NCBI RefSeq assembly: GCF_014650815.1
Contig: NZ_BMVR01000004.1
Location: 62,001-126,000, forward strand
Direction: 5' to 3'
DNA from: Streptomyces flavofungini
GTDB lineage: Bacteria > Actinomycetota > Actinomycetes > Streptomycetales > Streptomycetaceae
DNA length: 64,000 nucleotides
The position numbers were made by a program, and so were the translations under genes. Of the stretch, positions 60,523 to 64,000 are shown piece after piece. The notes beneath the pieces were generated by a model. It saw only the letters and a program-made list of their open reading frames with translations. It was not told the origin of the DNA and made no database searches. The stretch's first letter is position 1, and every line of letters begins with the position of its first letter.

Positions 60523-63500
60523 TCACCCCGGGCTCTGCCAGGGCCAGGCGGAGATCCCGCGCCCGCCCGTCACAGCCGAGCTGTTCGTACAACTCCAGCG
60601 CGTCCTCCGCGAAACCCCGTGCGGAGGGCGCGTCCTGCGTGTGCGGGGCCGTGCGGGCCAGACCGTCGAGGGACGTGGCCGCGGCCAGCGGGCTGCCGAC
60701 CTCGCGGGCCAGGCGCAGCGCCTCGTGGAGCGCGTCGAGCGCCGCCTCGTACCGGCCGAGCAGCCGCAGCGCCGTGCCGGTGCCGAGGAGCGCGGCCTGC
60801 ACGTCGAAGGGGCTGCCGATGCTACGGGCGATGCGCTCGGCCTCCGCGAAGTGCCACAGCGCCGCGCCGGGCCGCCGGTTCGCGGTGTACGCCGAGCCCA
60901 GGCTGATCAGGGTGTCCGACTCGCCGCGCGCGTCGCCCGCCGCGTGGTAGCTGGTCAGGGCGCGGCGGAAGTAGGTGAGGGCCTGCTCCACCTGGCCGGT
61001 GGCCTGGCAGACGCTGCCCAGGTTGGTGAGCAGGTTCGCGCGCTCCTGGCGGCCCCCGACGCGGTGCGCCAGGCGCAGGGAGCGCTCGAAGTGGGCGCGG
61101 GCCTCCTCGTGGCGGCCGTCGAGGCGGTGCACCTCGCCCACGTTGTTGAGGGCCCGCAACTGGCCGTAGAGGGAGCCGGTGCCCTCGTGGATGCGGAGCA
61201 TCGTGCGGAACTGTTCCAGGGCCTCCCGGTGGCGGCCCGCCGCGTGCAGCGCCACCCCCATCATGTTGGCCACGTCGGCCCGGCCGCACGGGTCGTCGAC
61301 CCGCTCGTACAGCGTGTGCGCCGCCCGCAGCACCCGCAGGCACAGGCTGCCGCGCCCCGCCGCGAAGTGGGCCCGGCCGGACTGGAGGAGGGCGTCCGCG
61401 CGGCCGCGTACGTCGTTCAAGTCCTGAAAGAGCAACAGCGCCTCGGTCGCCCGGTGCAGGGCCTTCGCGTGGTCCTTCTGCGTCAGTACGTCGGCGTGCT
61501 CGACGAGGGTGCGGGCCAGGGCCACCCGGTCCTCGCGCAGTCGGGCCGCGGCCACCGCCGCCTCGAACAGCTCCGCCGCCAGGTCCCAGGTGCCCCACAG
61601 CCGCAGGGACTTGGCCAGGACGTGCGGGAACAGCACCGCGTGTTCCGGCGACTGGGCGGCGGCCGTGCGGGCCACGGCCAGGAGATTGCCGCGTTCGACG
61701 CTCAGCCAGGCGGCGGCCTCGTCCGCGCCGTCGGCCGCGTCGGCCGCGTCGGCCCCGGCGTCGCCGAAGCGGGGCGCGTACGGGCATGTCAGGTGCGGGC
61801 CGGGCGGCAGGACGCGGTGGTGCGGGTCGATGCGGACGGACGCGCGGTACGCCCCCGTCAGATAGCAGTTGAGCAGCCGCTTGAGGGCCGCGCGGCGGGT
61901 GGACTGCGGCTCGTCGCGGGTGGCCATGCGCAGGCCGAAGGCGCGGGTGAGGTCGTGCAGGCGGTAGCGGTCGGCCACGGGTTCCTCGACGAGATTGCGG
62001 TCGAGGAGCTGATCGAGGATCTTGCGGGTGCGGGCGGCTTCCCGCGGCGGGTCGGGGACGTCGGCCTCGTGCGCGCGGCCGGTGCCCTCCGCCGCGAGCG
62101 CCGTCGCCGCGCGCAGGGTGATGTCCGGGCCCGGGTGGAGCGCCAGGCGGCGCAGCAACCGCGCGGCCTGCGGCGGCAGTTCGGTGTACGAGAGGGAGAA
62201 CGCCGACGCCACCGCGTCGCTGTCGAACTCGTCGAGCGGATCGGCCGCCTGGACGAGGCGGTCCGTGAGGTGGTCCAGGCTCCAGGAGTCGCGGTGCCGG
62301 AACTGGCTCGCGAGGAGCTGCAGCGCCAGCGGGTGGCAGCCGCACGCGGCCACCGTCCGGGTGAGCCCCGAGGCGTCGGCGGGCAGCCGGCCCGCCCCGG
62401 CGACCCGTGTGAACAGCGTGGCGGCCTCCGCCGTGGACAGCACCTCCAGGTACAGCGGCGTCGCGCCGGCCAGGCCGGTCAGCCGGTTCCGGCTGGTCAC
62501 GAGGACGCGGCAGGACGCGGCGCCGGGCAGCAGCGGGCGGACCTGCTCGGCGTCGCGGGCGTTGTCGAGGACGACGAGGACGCGCCGCCGCGCCGTCCAC
62601 TCCCGCCAGCGCGTCACGCGGGCGTCGAGCGCGCCGGGCAGCTCGCCGGTGAACCCGGCCGCGTGCAGCAGGACGGCGAGGGCCTCCGCCGGGTCGTACG
62701 GGGGCAGGGCACCGTACCCGCGCAGGTCGACGTAGAACAGGCCGTCCGGGCAGGCCGCACCCAGGCGGTGCGCGGCGTGCAGCGCGAGCGCGGTCTTGCC
62801 GACACCGGGCATGCCGTGGATGACGGTGAGGGGGAGGGAGGTGCGAGGGGTGGGGTCGGCGGGCCCGGGGTCGGCGAACTCGCCCAGGAGCACGCGGAGT
62901 TCACTGGCCCGACCCGTGAAGTCCCGGATGTCGCGGGGGAGGTTGGAACGCGGCCCGCCGCCTTCCTGGTCCCCCTTGTCGCGCCTGGCGGGCTGGTCGC
63001 GCTTGTCGCGAACGGCGTCCTCCTGGCCGTCCTTCTCCGGGGCGCCGTGGGGCGAGTCCGGCGCGTGCGGCTCCCCGACTGGCTCGGGGCTGGCGCCCGC
63101 GGCCAGGGCGGACACCGTGGACAGAGTGTGCCCCCGGGAATCCGGCGTGGTCGTCATCAGGACGCGATCCTGTTCGAGGATGCGCAGATGCAGCTCCTGG
63201 AGTTCGGAGCAGGGTTCGATGCCCTGGCCGCTGTGCAGGCGGGCGCGGGTGGCGCGGTACAGGCCGAGGGCCTCGTCGTCGCGGCCCGAGCGGTACAGGG
63301 CCAGCATCAGGGCGGCGATCACCCGCTGGGCCAGGGGGTTCTGGGCGGCCAGCTCGCGCAGCTCGCCGATGAGGTCGGCGTGCCGTCCGAGGTCGAGCTC
63401 CAGGCGGATGCGTTCCTCGCGCACGCGGCGGTGGTCCTCCAGGAGGCGGGCGCGCGCCGACCGCGCCCAGGCGCCGGTGAACTCCGTCAACGGCTCGCCC

Positions 63501-63913
63501 CGCCACAGGGATTCGGCGGTGCGGAGCAGGTCGACGGCGGCTCCGCTGTCGCCCTTCCTGGCGGTCACCGCGGCCTCGGTGCGCAGCCGCCGGTAGCGCA
63601 GCAGGTCGACGGCGTCCGGCGCGACCCGTAATCGGTACAGGCGGGGCGCGTACCGCTCCAGGAAGGCCTGTTCGCCTGCCGCCCTGGTCAGCCGGGAGCG
63701 CAGCCGCGACAGATAGCTCTGCAGCGTGTCCTGCGCCGTGCGGGGCGGCTCGTCGTCCCACACGCGGTCCATCAGCGTGTCGACGGAGACCGGCTCGCCG
63801 TGGGCGTGCACCAGGACCGCGAGTACACAGCGTTCCTTCGGCGACCCGAGCTCGCAGCGTCGGCCGTCCTGCCAGAGTTCGAGCGGCCCGAGGGCCCGTA
63901 AGTCCACCGTCAC
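60500..63913 (-). CDS. AfsR/SARP-family regulator with NB-ARC and TPR domains
   Basis: 1137 residues from the GTG at 63913; GTG 63907 is an alternative. The N-terminal OmpR-type winged helix (LRALGPLELWQDGRRCELGSPKERCVLAVL) and bacterial transcriptional activator domain (about 95-250) define a SARP. After an Asp/Lys/Arg-rich linker (about 290-340) the NB-ARC has P-loop VIHGMPGVGKTALALHAAHRLG and Walker B RRVLVVLDNARD. About ten TPR-like helical pairs follow to the C terminus (for example RANLLTNLGSVCQATGQVEQAL, ESDTLISLGSAYTANRRPGAAL). This is the AfsR architecture: a signal-responsive STAND activator. Targets are usually genes nearby with heptamer direct repeats; the gene lies close to a small peptide gene. 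Confidence 0.9.
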   Translation of the reverse strand: MTVDLRALGPLELWQDGRRCELGSPKERCVLAVLVHAHGEPVSVDTLMDRVWDDEPPRTAQDTLQSYLSRLRSRLTRAAGEQAFLERYAPRLYRLRVAPDAVDLLRYRRLRTEAAVTARKGDSGAAVDLLRTAESLWRGEPLTEFTGAWARSARARLLEDHRRVREERIRLELDLGRHADLIGELRELAAQNPLAQRVIAALMLALYRSGRDDEALGLYRATRARLHSGQGIEPCSELQELHLRILEQDRVLMTTTPDSRGHTLSTVSALAAGASPEPVGEPHAPDSPHGAPEKDGQEDAVRDKRDQPARRDKGDQEGGGPRSNLPRDIRDFTGRASELRVLLGEFADPGPADPTPRTSLPLTVIHGMPGVGKTALALHAAHRLGAACPDGLFYVDLRGYGALPPYDPAEALAVLLHAAGFTGELPGALDARVTRWREWTARRRVLVVLDNARDAEQVRPLLPGAASCRVLVTSRNRLTGLAGATPLYLEVLSTAEAATLFTRVAGAGRLPADASGLTRTVAACGCHPLALQLLASQFRHRDSWSLDHLTDRLVQAADPLDEFDSDAVASAFSLSYTELPPQAARLLRRLALHPGPDITLRAATALAAEGTGRAHEADVPDPPREAARTRKILDQLLDRNLVEEPVADRYRLHDLTRAFGLRMATRDEPQSTRRAALKRLLNCYLTGAYRASVRIDPHHRVLPPGPHLTCPYAPRFGDAGADAADAADGADEAAAWLSVERGNLLAVARTAAAQSPEHAVLFPHVLAKSLRLWGTWDLAAELFEAAVAAARLREDRVALARTLVEHADVLTQKDHAKALHRATEALLLFQDLNDVRGRADALLQSGRAHFAAGRGSLCLRVLRAAHTLYERVDDPCGRADVANMMGVALHAAGRHREALEQFRTMLRIHEGTGSLYGQLRALNNVGEVHRLDGRHEEARAHFERSLRLAHRVGGRQERANLLTNLGSVCQATGQVEQALTYFRRALTSYHAAGDARGESDTLISLGSAYTANRRPGAALWHFAEAERIARSIGSPFDVQAALLGTGTALRLLGRYEAALDALHEALRLAREVGSPLAAATSLDGLARTAPHTQDAPSARGFAEDALELYEQLGCDGRARDLRLALAEPGVTSPARST

Positions 63914-64000
63914 CCCCGATGGGCGCACGCCCGGCGGGCACACCGCGCCGCCGCTGTCGGCGGTTCCGCACGCGTGTCCCTGGGCGGAACATTCCCCCGC

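Noticed and set aside
1..64000. tRNA, rRNA, insertion sequences, prophage or attachment sites
   Set aside because: No cloverleaf, rRNA-like or transposase/integrase sequence was seen on either strand. I could not run a covariance or profile search, so a small RNA gene could be missed.

Overview
The window is about 71% GC with strong third-position GC bias. It carries the developmental regulator WhiI, an AfsR/SARP regulator, Tat lipoprotein transporters and GTG/TTG starts behind purine-rich ribosome sites. All of this points to a Streptomyces chromosome. From memory (no search was run), the order ngcEFG - rok7B7 - xylFGH - dxs - fadAB - whiI - hemE - hemY - hemQ - murC matches the SCO6005-SCO6060 core region of S. 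coelicolor.

Layout. 1-3026: a reverse-strand pair, an Hsp70-like ATPase (cut by the window edge) and a KAP-family P-loop NTPase. 3613-11996: two sugar ABC importers (ngcEFG for N-acetylglucosamine/chitobiose; xylFGH, xylose type, with its own ATPase) around the ROK regulator Rok7B7; a DasR-type dre-like site precedes ngcE and related palindromes precede rok7B7 and xylF. 12264-15891: dxs and an APC amino acid permease. 16122-24371: a locus with the parts of a poly-gamma-glutamate system: PgsB/CapB ligase, PgsC/CapC membrane protein, CapA-like lipoprotein, an NlpC/P60 hydrolase, a divergent lipoprotein and a large double-Cache/double-HAMP membrane protein with no output domain. 24567-26626: small secreted and beta-propeller-like proteins. 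26734-31587: fadB, fadA and RNase D. 31666-34626: whiI with a readable sigma-WhiG promoter, a DUF3000 protein and hemE. 34745-40019: a CoA-disulfide-reductase-like flavoprotein, a DUF4349 lipoprotein, hemY and hemQ; with hemE these are three steps of the coproporphyrin-dependent haem route. 40201-40624: an RNHCP zinc protein gene broken by a short palindromic element. 40631-46605: a secreted tripeptidyl peptidase, then a reverse-strand group of a DUF692 (MNIO) enzyme fused to a partner-like domain, two DUF4142 paralogues and a TIGR04222-type membrane protein. 46965-60248: mostly housekeeping and small genes (SUKH protein, PTH2-like protein, polysaccharide deacetylase, VOC, methyltransferase, PPK2, PhoX, ZapE, RibD-like, murC, msrB). 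60433-63913: a 29-residue peptide gene overlapping tail-to-tail with a large SARP/NB-ARC/TPR regulator.

Most likely to be under-described: the poly-gamma-glutamate-like locus with its output-less double Cache/HAMP protein and an upstream triple direct repeat; the MNIO-fusion operon; and the palindromic element family that has inactivated the RNHCP gene. No rRNA, tRNA, CRISPR array, insertion sequence or prophage was seen.
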